A stretch of 64,000 bases of DNA from Sorangium cellulosum (GCF_004135735.1 NZ_CP012670.1:8937501-9001500), one strand, 5' to 3'. Positions 15,405 through 25,377 are shown, counted from the stretch's first letter. The notes: a model not told the origin generated them from the sequence alone. A program made the numbers and translations.

Positions 15405-15737
15405 CGCGGCAGGCGCGGCGCGCGCGCGGTGGCTCGGCTGGCTGAACGCCGTTCGGGTGCACGAACGCTACAGCACGACGGGAATAATTCTCCCTGGAGG
15501 CTGTCGACAGGCTCCGGGCTGAATTTCAATTCTCCCCGGAGGCTGTCGACAGCCTCCGGTCAAGTTTTCAACCCTCCCGGGAGGCTCCCGGCAGCCTCCG
15601 GGCTGAATTTCAATTCTCCCCGGAGGCTGTCGACAGCCTCCGGTCAGAGTTTCAACCCTCCCGGGAGGCTCCGGGCAGCCTCCGAGCGCGGTCGAACCGC
15701 ATCCGCTGGCCGTCGCCGCGTGGCGCGTGCCGCCACG
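15405..15737. repeat. 84-bp / 42-bp palindromic repeat array
   Basis: At about 15486-15690 five units of about 42 bp occur, organised as an 84-bp super-period. Units two and four contain the perfect 24-bp palindrome centred at CTGTCGACAG (15536-15559 and 15620-15643). The other units carry a related stem such as GGGAGGCTCCCGGCAGCCTCC. Between the stems sit ATTTCAAT and TTTCAAC spacers. No ORF with sensible composition crosses it. It resembles REP-like or MITE-like intergenic elements. Confidence 0.85.
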
Positions 15738-16463
15738 TCACGCGCCGAGCGTGGATGGCTCGCAGCGCGTGACCCAGGTCTTGAAGTGCAGCTCGCCGAA
15801 GATCAAGCGAGGCGCCACGAAGCCTGCCCGGGCCAGGAGCGCGAAGACCTCGGCCTCCGAGGCCGGGACCTTTATCGACGCGAGGGCCCCCTGTCGCTGC
15901 GCCACCGCCTCGGGCGGCCTCCCGGCCGCGAGGAGCCGCCGCGTCTCGGCGGCCCTCAGCAGCGGATCGTCTCCGACCCGACCGCCGATCACGAAAGGCG
16001 CCCCCGGCTTCAGCCGCCCGGCGATCTCCCGCAAGAGCTCGAGGCGCGCCTCGTCCCCAGGGACGTGGTGGAGGACGCCGATCATCTGGGCGCCGTCGAA
16101 CGACGACCCGCGCGCGAGATCGCGCAGCTCACAAGCATGCAGGCTCGTCCGCTCGAGGAGCCCTTCCGCCGCGAGCCTTTCTCGCGCGACGGCGAGCATC
16201 TCCGGCGAGGGATCGACGCCCGTGAAACGAACGCCCGCGCCCGCGAGGCGCGCGAACGGCTTCACCTCGCTCCCGGTCCCGACGCCGACCATCAGCAGCG
16301 ACGCGGCCTCCCTGTCGGGGAGCGCCGCGACGATCACCTCGGCGATGACCTGGTGCATGGCGTCGTAGCCCGCTATCGAGAGGCGCACCTGCCCGTCGTA
16401 GTGCAAGGCTCGCTCGCGACCGAACCCCGCGGCGTGCGCTCCGTGCTCGTCCGTTCTCATCAT
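15738..16463 (-). CDS. SAM-dependent methyltransferase (class I)
   Basis: A 241-aa cytoplasmic protein; start at the ATGATG at 16463/16460 behind an AGGGAGAAG site. It has the Rossmann SAM-binding signature L-L-M-V-G-V-G-T-G-S-E-V (residues about 57-68) and the acidic ribose contact V-D-P-S-P-E-M-L, followed by I-G-V-L-H-H-V-P-G-D. The fold and size fit the Methyltransf_11/25-type group, whose substrates range from small metabolites to quinones. No pathway neighbour helps to define a substrate. A repeat array lies just past its 3' end. Confidence 0.85.
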   Translation of the reverse strand: MMRTDEHGAHAAGFGRERALHYDGQVRLSIAGYDAMHQVIAEVIVAALPDREAASLLMVGVGTGSEVKPFARLAGAGVRFTGVDPSPEMLAVARERLAAEGLLERTSLHACELRDLARGSSFDGAQMIGVLHHVPGDEARLELLREIAGRLKPGAPFVIGGRVGDDPLLRAAETRRLLAAGRPPEAVAQRQGALASIKVPASEAEVFALLARAGFVAPRLIFGELHFKTWVTRCEPSTLGA

Positions 16464-16798
16464 CGCTTCTCCCTGGCTGACGGTCGCTCGGACCGGCTCC
16501 AGCCAAGGAGTACCGCCCTCCGTGCAGCCCCGACAGGGCGGGGTTTTCGATCCGACGAGCGAGGCTTTCTGTTGCGCCCCACCGCCCGCGCAGGGCAGGA
16601 TCCGGCCCCGTGTCAGCTCGGTGAAGCCCCCCGGCGCGCCACGGCAGCGGCCATGTCGGCAGCGCACCTTGCGCGCCGCCCGGCAGTGCGCATCCTGGGG
16701 CGACTTGCGGAACACCCCCGGGCTCACGCCCGTGGCGTTGCCCGTCTTGGCATGACGGCGGCCCGTGCCACACACGTCCCGCCCCCCAGGAGATGATG
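16464..16798. other. Intergenic region between divergent genes, with hairpin plus T-run
   Basis: Separates the minus-strand methyltransferase from the plus-strand DUF1993 gene and should contain both promoters. CCCCG (16528-16532) pairs with CGGGG (16539-16543) and is followed by TTTT, which resembles an intrinsic terminator or the end hairpin of a small element. The longer frames across this region have skewed composition. I could not identify a gene. Confidence 0.4.
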
Positions 16799-17311
16799 AT
16801 GAACCTCTACGATCCCTTCGTGCCGCAGCTCATCCAGACCGTGGGCCAGGCGCGCAAATGGCTCGACAAGGCCCAGGCCCTCGCCGAGCAAAAGAAGTTC
16901 GACGTCAACGTGCTTCTCAGCGCGCGCCTCGCGCCGGATCAGCACCCGCTCGTGAGGCAGCTCCAGATGATCAGCGACGGGGCCAAGTTCACGGCCGCGC
17001 GCCTCGCCGGGGTGACGCCGCCCGTCTTCGAGGACAACGAGAAGACCGTCGACGAGGTGCGCGCCCGCCTCGACAAGACGATCGCCTTTCTGAAGACCAT
17101 CGAGCCCGCGCAGCTCGAGGGCGCCGATGCCCGGACCGTCACCCTGCCGTTCGCGCCGGGCAAGGGGATCAAGGGCATCGACTTCCTGGTCAAGTTGGCC
17201 CTGCCCAACTTCTACTTCCACGCCACCACGGCCTACGCGATCCTCCGCCACAACGGCGTCGATGTGGGCAAGGTGGACTTCCTCGGCGAGCTGCCGTTCT
17301 TCGACGTCTGA
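16799..17311 (+). CDS. DUF1993 family protein
   Basis: A 170-aa cytoplasmic protein. Three consecutive ATGs occur (16793, 16796, 16799). The last is chosen because AGGAG at 16788-16792 then has a normal six-base spacing. The sequence N-L-Y-D-P-F-V-P-Q-L-I-Q-T-V, the block L-S-A-R-L-A-P-D-Q-H-P-L-V-R-Q-L-Q, and F-Y-F-H-A-T-T-A-Y-A-I-L-R-H-N-G-V are typical of DUF1993, a DinB-like helical-bundle family of unknown function. It is a single gene with no clear operon partner. Confidence 0.85.
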   Translation: MNLYDPFVPQLIQTVGQARKWLDKAQALAEQKKFDVNVLLSARLAPDQHPLVRQLQMISDGAKFTAARLAGVTPPVFEDNEKTVDEVRARLDKTIAFLKTIEPAQLEGADARTVTLPFAPGKGIKGIDFLVKLALPNFYFHATTAYAILRHNGVDVGKVDFLGELPFFDV

Positions 17312-17367
17312 CGCCGCACGGCGCAGATCCCCGCGCGCCCCGGAGCTCGCCGGACGTGGCCGCGTCA

Positions 17368-17652
17368 TCACCGCGTGACACCAGCCGTATCCGCCCGGGG
17401 CGCTCCGTCACCAGGAAGTCGCCGCCGGGCAAGAACGCGATGCCCCAGGGCACCTCGAGCCCGGTGACCACCGTCTCGGCCTTCACGGCGACGGCGCCCG
17501 GCGGGCCAGCGCCGTCCTCGACCAGGGTGCAGCCGGGACCCGGGCGCGCGATGGGCGGGCTCTTCGTCCGCGGGGAACAGCCGGCGAGCGCGGCGGGGAG
17601 CAGGAAGCAGGAAGAAGAGGGATGAGGCGACGGTGCGGTGGACGCGCTTCAT
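17368..17652 (-). pseudogene. Broken PQQ-dependent sugar dehydrogenase-like lipoprotein gene
   Basis: Reading from ATG 17652 the minus strand gives a signal start M-K-R-V-H-R-T-V-A-S-S-L-F-F-L and then loses frame. In the next frame it continues as L-P-A-A-L-A-G-C-S, completing a lipobox, and reaches V-T-G-L-E-V-P-W-G-I-A-F-L-P-G-G-D and T-E-R-P-G-R-I-R-L-V. That is the N-terminal signature of glucose/sorbosone dehydrogenase beta-propellers. The family signature ends after about 95 residues, whereas intact members run to about 350-450 residues. This points to one indel in a CTTCTTCCTG-rich tract plus loss of the 3' part. Confidence 0.7.
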
Positions 17653-17780
17653 GACGGGAGCGTGGATCCACGGCGCCGAGGGTGCCAGATGCCCCCGCGC
17701 GCTCACCGCGGCACGCTCACCCCGCGGCCGCCGTCGGCCCGACGGGCGCCGCTGCGCCGGGCCGCCGCCCGCGCCGCCCA

Positions 17781-18185
17781 TCAGAAGTCGGGGAAAGGTG
17801 AGCCGTTGTGAATCCTCAAGGTCTTGCACTCCCCGTTCGCGTCCCAGGTGATGCGCATGTATCCGCGCGTCGCCATCGCGACGGACCACATGTCTGCAAG
17901 CTGCCAGCCCGCAGTGCACGAATAAGCGACACCGTCCATCGATGCCGAGAAGAGGCGCAGCGTGCTCCCATCCAGACTTCTCTCCATGATGAACTGTGCC
18001 GAGTCCAATCCAGGGATCTCCTGGAGCGTGCGGAAGCTTCCGGAACAAACCCCTCCGGTGGCGTCCTGCGTGCAATAATAATCCGTGTAAATGAAGCCTG
18101 CGCGCACGACGGCGGCCGTCGTGATCCCTGCGAGCGCGAGGAGCAATCCGCCGGCAGCCTTCAGAATGAACGATCGATGCTTCAT
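17781..18185 (-). CDS. Small secreted protein of unknown function
   Basis: A 134-aa protein; ATG at 18185 with GAGG about 10 bases upstream. The N-terminus is a clear Sec signal (M-K-H-R-S-F-I-L-K-A-A-G-G-L-L-L-A-L-A-G) with likely cleavage after V-V-R-A. The mature part, about 105 residues, has four Cys and several aromatic residues (F-I-Y-T-D-Y-Y-C; Y-S-C-T-A-G-W-Q-L-A-D-M). The end reads G-Y-M-R-I-T-W-D-A-N-G-E-C-K. It is probably a small disulfide-bonded exported protein. The family is not recognised. About 210 bp upstream is a paired TGACATG element that recurs at 50938. Confidence 0.62.
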   Translation of the reverse strand: MKHRSFILKAAGGLLLALAGITTAAVVRAGFIYTDYYCTQDATGGVCSGSFRTLQEIPGLDSAQFIMERSLDGSTLRLFSASMDGVAYSCTAGWQLADMWSVAMATRGYMRITWDANGECKTLRIHNGSPFPDF

Positions 18186-18389
18186 GTGGACCTCGTTCCA
18201 TGAACGTCTCGCGAGCGTCGAGAGCGGACACCCCTGAGAGCGCCTCTCATCCCATTGCGCCATCACATCAGTGCATCTCCAGCGCACCTCCAATGCATCT
18301 CCCGTGCCGCCTGGCGGGCATGCGGCGCGGCGTCGATTCGCCGCGCGACATGCGCTCCCACCCCACGATCTCGGCATGATCCACCGTCC

Positions 18390-18432
18390 CATGTCACGTG
18401 ACATGCCACGCAGGCGGCGTGACATGTCACGG
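18390..18432. promoter_or_regulatory. Paired TGACATG palindromic element, copy 1
   Basis: CATGTCACGTGACATG (18390-18405) is a 16-bp perfect palindrome. GTGACATGCC (18398-18407) and GCGTGACATGTCACGG (18417-18432) recur with the same nine-base spacing at 50938-50972. It lies upstream of the small secreted protein gene. A binding site for a dimeric regulator is inferred. Confidence 0.5.
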
Positions 18433-18484
18433 CTGCACGCCGCCGCGCTCGGCGCCGTCGTCCGAGCCCGGTTCGCTCCCGCGG

Positions 18485-19615
18485 CTACCGCGGCACGCTC
18501 ACCACGCGGCCGCCGTCGGCCTCGTCGATCGCGTACACGCACGCGCCCTGCACCGCCACGGCCGCGGGGCGCGTCAGGCCCTCGGCGAGCACCTCGGGGT
18601 AGCCCGGGCAACCCGCGGTCGGGCACCGCATGACCGTGCCCCCGCCGCGGTTCGCCCAGTACGCGTCCGCGCCGTCGACCACGAGCCCCGCGGGCTCGCG
18701 CAGCGGCCGCGCCGGCTCGGCCTGCGGCGCGAGCGGCTCCACGGCGCACGACGCCACGAGGTCGCAGCGGGAGACGCCGCCCGCCGCCCCCTCCGGGTCG
18801 GCCCAGGTCCAGAGCACCTCCGCGCCGCCGAGCGCGACCTGATCCGGATAATCGAGCCGCGCCGCGACCAGCGTGGGCATGACCGGCGACGAGGCGCCCT
18901 TGTCGAGGCGGAGCACCTGGCCGAACTCGACGCCCGTGCCGCGCTGGACCCAGACGACATGGCCCGCGTCGCCCGGGGTGACCGCCACGCCGCGCGGGTG
19001 AGACACGCTCAGCGCGAGCCGCTCCGGCGCCGCCCCGCAGCCCTCGGCGAGGGAGCACCGCCGGAGCTCTCCCGCGGTGCCGCTCTCCTCGTCGACGGTC
19101 CAGTACACGTCCCGCCCGTCCGTCGAGAGACCACGCACGGCCTCGGCCTCGCCCGGGCCGAAGGCGAGGAGCGAGATCGCGCCCGCCGCGCAGCCGTCGG
19201 CCGGGCACCACCAGAGCCCGTCCTCCGCGACCCAGACGACGAGCCCCTCGGCGGTCGCGAGCAGGCCCGGCCCCGGCGTGAACGCCACGAGATCGTCCAC
19301 CGCGCCCGTCGCAGGGTCGAGGCGGCGGATCCGATCGCCCGCGCCGTCGCCCGCGCGGCTCGTCCACACCACGTGAGACCCGACCGCGGCGATCGCGAAC
19401 GGCGCGCCGGCCGCCTCGCCCACGGCGACCACGCACGGGCCGCCGCAGCCCTCGGGGACGCAGCGCCCCGGATCGCCGGGCTCGGGGCCCGGGTCGCCGG
19501 GTCCGGGGCCGTCCTCGGCCCCGCCGCTCAGGCCGTCGAGATCGAGGTAACAGCCGGGCAGCAGCGCGAGGAGGGCCGCGGCGACGAGCCCGGCTCCGAC
19601 AACAGGCGTTCGCAT
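18485..19615 (-). CDS. Beta-propeller lipoprotein in the nag operon
   Basis: A 376-aa protein; ATG at 19615, only 10 bp after the stop of the SIS-domain gene, so they are probably cotranscribed. The signal peptide has lipobox L-L-P-G-C-Y. After a Gly/Asp/Pro linker there are repeated propeller blades of the form V-V-W-T-S-R, V-V-W-V-A-E-D-G-L-W, D-V-Y-W-T-V-D-E and D-A-Y-W-A-N-R-G-G-G-T-V. These resemble the Y-W-x-N-x-x-x-G-x-V blade of 51488-52582. It probably sits on the outer membrane or in the periplasm. A role in binding sugars or chitin fragments is suggested only by the operon. Confidence 0.72.
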   Translation of the reverse strand: MRTPVVGAGLVAAALLALLPGCYLDLDGLSGGAEDGPGPGDPGPEPGDPGRCVPEGCGGPCVVAVGEAAGAPFAIAAVGSHVVWTSRAGDGAGDRIRRLDPATGAVDDLVAFTPGPGLLATAEGLVVWVAEDGLWWCPADGCAAGAISLLAFGPGEAEAVRGLSTDGRDVYWTVDEESGTAGELRRCSLAEGCGAAPERLALSVSHPRGVAVTPGDAGHVVWVQRGTGVEFGQVLRLDKGASSPVMPTLVAARLDYPDQVALGGAEVLWTWADPEGAAGGVSRCDLVASCAVEPLAPQAEPARPLREPAGLVVDGADAYWANRGGGTVMRCPTAGCPGYPEVLAEGLTRPAAVAVQGACVYAIDEADGGRVVSVPR

Positions 19616-19625
19616 GACGCCCTTT

Positions 19626-20660
19626 CTACAGCGTTTTCGTGACCTTCTTGAGCCGCCTCGGCGCGTCGGGGTCGAGCCCGCGCGCCTCGGCCAGGGCCGC
19701 GGCGGCCAGGTAGAACGCCTGCGCCTGGCAGAGCGGGTCGAGCAGCGCGTGAGGAGACTCGGGCACCACGAGATCCACCCCCGGCAGCCCGGCGGGGCCC
19801 ACCAGGATCACCTTCGCGCCCTGGCCCCGGAACTCCTCGGCCACGCGGACGAGGCCGGCCTGCGCCGGGCCGCGCGGGGCGAAGATCAGGAGCGGGAAGC
19901 GCTCGTCGATGAGGGCCATCGGCCCGTGCTGCACCTCGGCGACCGTGAACGCCTCCGCGTGGAGGCCGCACGTCTCCTTGAGCTTGAGCGCCGCCTCCAG
20001 CGCGACGGAGAACCCCGGGCCCCGCCCGAGCACGAGCAGGCGCTCCTCGCCGCGCAGGGCGTCCACGAGCGGGCCCACGTCGCCCTCGCTCGCGGCGGCG
20101 AGGGCGTCCGGCAGCGCGCCGAGCGCGTCGAGCAGGGCGGGGTCCTCCTTCCAGCACCCCACCACCCGGGCCATGGCGCTCAGGCTGGCGAGGAAGCTCT
20201 TCGTGGCGGCGACGCTGCGCTCGGGGCCGGCGCGCAGCGGGATCGTCGACGCGGCCACCCGGGCGAGCGGCGACCCGAGCTGGTTCACCAGGGCCGCCGT
20301 CACCGCGCCCGCGGCGCCGCACGCCTCCAGCGTGGTCACCACGTCCGGGCTCTGCCCCGACTGGGACACCGCGACCGCCAGGCTGCCCGGGAGCCGCAGC
20401 GGCGCGCGGTAGAGGGTCACCACCGAGGGGGGCAGGCTCGCGACCGGGCAGCCGAGCTGCGTCATCACGAGGTAGGCGAGGTAGGCCGCGGCGTGATCCG
20501 AGCTGCCGCGGGCGACCGTGACCACGGACGGCGGCGGCGCCGCGCGCAGGCGGGCGCCCAGCGCGCGGTGGACAGGCTCGTCCTGGGCGAGCTGGCGCGC
20601 CACGATCTCCGGGGCAGCGCGGGCCTCCTCGGCCATGAGGGAGCGGCTTCGGTCACGCAA
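19626..20660 (-). CDS. SIS-domain sugar isomerase/deaminase, probable NagB-II-type GlcN-6-P deaminase
   Basis: A 344-aa cytoplasmic protein with two SIS domains and no glutaminase domain, the size of NagB-II/AgaS proteins. Motifs are V-A-R-G-S-S-D-H-A-A (N-terminal SIS), A-V-S-Q-S-G-Q-S-P-D, E-R-S-V-A-A-T-K-S-F, and E-V-Q-H-G-P-M-A-L-I in the second SIS. The TTG at 20660 is chosen because AAGGAG precedes it at six bases; an ATG at 20636 has no ribosome site. The TTG lies inside the 3' end of nagA, giving an 8-bp overlap. With NagA upstream, the likely reaction is conversion of glucosamine-6-phosphate to fructose-6-phosphate plus ammonia, completing amino-sugar catabolism. Confidence 0.88.
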   Translation of the reverse strand: MRDRSRSLMAEEARAAPEIVARQLAQDEPVHRALGARLRAAPPPSVVTVARGSSDHAAAYLAYLVMTQLGCPVASLPPSVVTLYRAPLRLPGSLAVAVSQSGQSPDVVTTLEACGAAGAVTAALVNQLGSPLARVAASTIPLRAGPERSVAATKSFLASLSAMARVVGCWKEDPALLDALGALPDALAAASEGDVGPLVDALRGEERLLVLGRGPGFSVALEAALKLKETCGLHAEAFTVAEVQHGPMALIDERFPLLIFAPRGPAQAGLVRVAEEFRGQGAKVILVGPAGLPGVDLVVPESPHALLDPLCQAQAFYLAAAALAEARGLDPDAPRRLKKVTKTL

Positions 20661-21744
20661 GGGGCTCTCCTTCCACGAGGATCTGCCGCAGGGCGAGGTC
20701 CTCCTCCAGGACCAGGAGATCGGCGAAGCACCCCGGCGCGAGGCGCCCCCGCTCCGGGAGGCCGAGGTGCTCGGCCGGGTACTGGCTGCAGCGGCGCGAC
20801 GCCTCGGCCACGGACAGGCCGAGGTGGATCAGGTTCTTGAAGGCCTGGTGCATGGTCAGGCAGCTCCCCGCCAGGGTTCCGTCGGGCAGCCGCACGCTGT
20901 TCTGGCATTTCGTGACGGCGTGCGCGCCGAGCCGGTAGTGCCCGTCCGGCATGCCCGAGGCCGCGGTGCCGTCGGTCACGGCGTAGAGCCTGGGGATGCA
21001 GCGCAGGGCGGCCCGGAGGGCGCCCGGGTGCACGTGGAGCAGATCCGGGATCAGCTCGGCGAAGTCGCCGTGGGCCAGGGCCGCCCCCACGGCGCCGGGC
21101 GCGCGGTGGTGCAGCCCGGTCATCGCGTTGAAGAGGTGGGTGAAGCCGGTCGCCCCGGCGTCGAGGGCCGCGACGACCTGCTCGTAGCTCGACAGCGTGT
21201 GCCCGATCTGGACCCGCACCCCGAGGCCGGCCAGGGCGCGGATGAGCTCCAGGTGGCCGTCGAGCTCCGGCGCGAGGGTGAGCACGCGGATCGGGGCCAC
21301 GGCGTGGAGCGCGAGCGCGACGTCGAGGTCCCCGCGCGCCACGCACGCGGGCTGCGCGCCCAGCCGGCCCGGGTTGAGGAACGGGCCCTCGAGGTGGACG
21401 CCGAGGATGCGCGCCTCGCCGCGGCGGCGCGCGTCCATGGCGGCCCGGATCGCGCGCAGGGCGGCGGTGATCTCCGCGAGGGGCGCCGTCATCGTGGTGG
21501 CGAGCAGGCTGGTGGTGCCGGCCGCGGCGTGCGCGCGGGCGAGCCCCCGGGGCGCGTCGCCGCCCTCCATGACGTCCTGGCCGCCGCCGCCGTGGACGTG
21601 CAGGTCGACGAAGCCGGGCAGGATCCGCGGCCCCGCGGCGGGCTCGGCGACGGGAGCGCCCTCGAGCTCCTGGATGCGCGCGTCGAAGCGCACGCGCCCG
21701 CGCATCCAGCCGTCCGGAGTGAGGAGGTTGCCTTCCAGATCCAC
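20653..21744 (-). CDS. nagA: N-acetylglucosamine-6-phosphate deacetylase
   Basis: A 363-aa cytoplasmic amidohydrolase that removes acetate from GlcNAc-6-phosphate. Motifs seen are the metal-binding G-F-V-D-L-H-V-H-G-G, H-L-E-G-P-F-L-N, G-H-T-L-S-S-Y-E-Q, T-H-L-F-N-A-M-T-G-L-H-H-R and the catalytic-Asp region V-T-D-G-T-A-A-S-G-M-P-D-G. The start is the GTG at 21744 (V-D-L-E-G-N-L-L-T-P-D-G), with a TAGGAT-like site upstream; upstream in-frame codons give Arg-rich sequence unlike the family. It is first in an operon with the SIS deaminase and a lipoprotein, and divergent from the chitinase at 22041, about 296 bp away. Confidence 0.93.
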   Translation of the reverse strand: MDLEGNLLTPDGWMRGRVRFDARIQELEGAPVAEPAAGPRILPGFVDLHVHGGGGQDVMEGGDAPRGLARAHAAAGTTSLLATTMTAPLAEITAALRAIRAAMDARRRGEARILGVHLEGPFLNPGRLGAQPACVARGDLDVALALHAVAPIRVLTLAPELDGHLELIRALAGLGVRVQIGHTLSSYEQVVAALDAGATGFTHLFNAMTGLHHRAPGAVGAALAHGDFAELIPDLLHVHPGALRAALRCIPRLYAVTDGTAASGMPDGHYRLGAHAVTKCQNSVRLPDGTLAGSCLTMHQAFKNLIHLGLSVAEASRRCSQYPAEHLGLPERGRLAPGCFADLLVLEEDLALRQILVEGEPLA

Positions 21745-22040
21745 GCGACGCGATCCTACCCGAGCTACCTCGGCTTGCAGCCCGAACCTGGCCCCAGCGG
21801 GGGTCGGGCTCCGTCCGGGAGGGCGTCCGCGATCGGGCGGATCGCCCGGCGATCTCCCGGATCGCCCCCGTGCTCGCCGGGATCGCCGGGCGCGACCGCG
21901 GCGAGCTCCTCGTGATGAAGCGCGAAATGGGCTGTCGCGGCGCCGTGGCGCCGCTCGTCGAGGCCATCGCCGCGCGCGGTACGCCGGTTGCTCATCGGGT
22001 CTGCGACGACCGGAAACCGGTACACGCAAGGAGATCAACC
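21745..22040. promoter_or_regulatory. Divergent promoter region of nag operon and chitinase
   Basis: This 296-bp gap must drive nagA leftward and the chitinase rightward. At 21831-21895 the words CGGATCGCCC, CGGCGATC and CCGGGATCGCCGGG are repeated in both orientations. Near the chitinase, ACCGGAAACCGGT (about 22009-22021) is a near-perfect inverted repeat. Either could be an operator for an amino-sugar regulator. No regulator gene is adjacent. Confidence 0.45.
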
Positions 22041-23630
<1,590 letters not shown>

Positions 23631-23667
23631 GAGGCCGGCGCGAGCGCGCCGGCTCCCCTCTTCTCCC

Positions 23668-23725
23668 TCGGTTCCCTGAGTGCCCTCAGTTCCCTCAGTT
23701 CCCTCAGTTCCCTCAGTTCCCTCGG
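23668..23725. repeat. 10-bp tandem repeat at a gene's 3' end
   Basis: About five copies of TTCCCTCAGT and close variants lie between the chitinase and the minus-strand propeller gene. They run across that gene's stop codon at 23713. The period is not a multiple of three, so copy number can change the last codons or the stop. Confidence 0.85.
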
Positions 23726-25377
23726 AACCGGTGGACGACGTTCCCCTTGTCGCCGGACACGTAGATCGCGCCCGACGCGCTCACGGCGACGCTGCTCATC
23801 GCATAGGTCGGCACCGTCCCGGTGATCGCGTCGAGGCCGACCTCGAGGCGCCGCGCCACGACCGAGATCGCCCCCGTCGACGGGTCCACGCGCAGCAGGC
23901 GGCGCTTCCCGGTCTCCACGACGAGCAGCGAGCCGTCCAGATCCACCGCCATCCCCTCCGGCCGGTCCAGGCCAGCGGCCACCTCGAGCGGCGGAGAGAG
24001 CGTCACGCCCCCGGACACCACCTGAAGGATCGCGCCCGTGGCCCGGTCCGCGGCCCAGAGGTCGCCGCCCGACACGGCGAGGCCCGAGGGCACGGTCATC
24101 GACGCGAGCGTCACGGACCCGCCGCTCGTCTTTCGAACGACGCGCGCCGCGCCCGGCCCCGCCCCGAGCTCGGCCACCACGAGGTCGCCCTGGAACCGGA
24201 CCGCGTTGAGCGGCGAGACGAAGTCGTCGTGGCTCTCGAGGACCGCGCCCGTCGCCGGATCGTAGACCTGGACCGCGCTGGAGAACCACGCGCTGAAGAT
24301 CAGCGCCGCGCCGTCCGCCGACACCGAGGAGGGCCCGTGCAGATCCGAGAAGCCCAGGAACGGCCGCTCGACCCCGAGCGGCTCGCCCGTGCCCCCGTCG
24401 AACCTCCGCAGCGAGGCCAGATCGCCGACATAGACCGACTCGGCCCCTCCCTCGCTCAGCACCGCCACGCCGCCGGGCATGATGAGGCCGCCCGGGAGGA
24501 GCGCGCGCGTCTGGCCGTTCGGCGCCACCCGGACGATGAAGCCGTCGGTGGCGCTCGAGACATAGAGGTTGTCCTGCGCGTCGAAGGCGAGGTTGTCGAG
24601 GCCGGGGGGGAGCACCGCGAGGATCTCCGTGTCGCCCGTCGCGACGTCGATCCGCGCCACCTCGCCGCTCTGATCGACCGCGTGGAGCCGGCCGAGCGAG
24701 TCGAACTTGACCGCCGCAGGGATGAAGAAGCCGTCCGCGACCGTCTGGAGGTCGCACTCCACCTCCGGGTCGACCGCGCCGGTGCAGGAGTCCACATCGA
24801 TGCTGACCACCCTGCCCTGCGTCCAGATCGGCCCGTACAGCCGGCCGTCGGGGCCCCAGTCCATGCCGTTCAGGAAGCCGAGGTTGCTCGCGATGTGGCG
24901 CGGCGGCGCCGCCAGATCCGGGTCGACCTCGTAGAGCCCGTCCCCGAAGAAGTCGAGGGCCACGAAGAGCCTCCCCGTATCGGAGAAGGTGATCGGGTTG
25001 ACCCCCGGCGCGACGTGCTGCTGCGTGATGTCGCCCGACGGCGCGCGGCGCACGACGTTCCCGGTGATGAGCGACGTCCAGTAGAGCGAGCCATCCGGGC
25101 CGAACGTGAGGTCATCCGGGCCATCGACCCCATCCGACGCGTCGAGCCGACCCACGATGGCTCCGCTCTTGCGGTTCACTACGGCGATCTCGTTGCCGAG
25201 GAAGCTCGCGACGTACAGCCGGCCGTCCGGCCCCACATGGACGCCGTTCGAGCCGTGAAGCCGCGCCCCCTCGACGAGGACGGACGGTTTCGCAAGAGCC
25301 GTCGATGAGACACCGAGGAGCGCCGTGCCGGCAAGCACGAAGGCACCCGCGAGCACGAAGGCAAAGGACCTGCGCAT
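23713..25377 (-). CDS. Secreted NHL/SMP-30-like beta-propeller protein
   Basis: A 554-aa protein; ATG at 25377 behind AAGGAG. It has a long Sec signal (M-R-R-S-F-A-F-V-L-A-G-A-F-V-L-A-G-T) ending near A-L-A-K. The rest is regularly repeated propeller blades with G-P-D-G-R-L-Y-V-A-S, G-P-D-G-S-L-Y-W-T-S, D-T-G-R-L-F-V-A-L and A-Q-D-N-L-Y-V-S-S. These are the hallmark of NHL, SMP-30 or Vgb-like proteins. It probably folds as one or two six- or seven-bladed propellers and acts outside the cytoplasm. No catalytic signature is evident, so a binding or lyase function cannot be separated. The final residues are encoded within the 10-bp repeat. Confidence 0.82.
   Translation of the reverse strand: MRRSFAFVLAGAFVLAGTALLGVSSTALAKPSVLVEGARLHGSNGVHVGPDGRLYVASFLGNEIAVVNRKSGAIVGRLDASDGVDGPDDLTFGPDGSLYWTSLITGNVVRRAPSGDITQQHVAPGVNPITFSDTGRLFVALDFFGDGLYEVDPDLAAPPRHIASNLGFLNGMDWGPDGRLYGPIWTQGRVVSIDVDSCTGAVDPEVECDLQTVADGFFIPAAVKFDSLGRLHAVDQSGEVARIDVATGDTEILAVLPPGLDNLAFDAQDNLYVSSATDGFIVRVAPNGQTRALLPGGLIMPGGVAVLSEGGAESVYVGDLASLRRFDGGTGEPLGVERPFLGFSDLHGPSSVSADGAALIFSAWFSSAVQVYDPATGAVLESHDDFVSPLNAVRFQGDLVVAELGAGPGAARVVRKTSGGSVTLASMTVPSGLAVSGGDLWAADRATGAILQVVSGGVTLSPPLEVAAGLDRPEGMAVDLDGSLLVVETGKRRLLRVDPSTGAISVVARRLEVGLDAITGTVPTYAMSSVAVSASGAIYVSGDKGNVVHRFRGN

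Noticed and set aside
15486..15690. The regular repeats as a CRISPR array
   Set aside because: The spacers between palindromes are themselves repeated and only about 10-20 bp, and no cas gene is present.
16500..16790. A TnpB/IS605-type element end suggested by the hairpin and T-run
   Set aside because: No reading frame shows a RuvC or zinc-finger motif, and I could not match any transposase. A simple terminator-like hairpin is enough to explain it.
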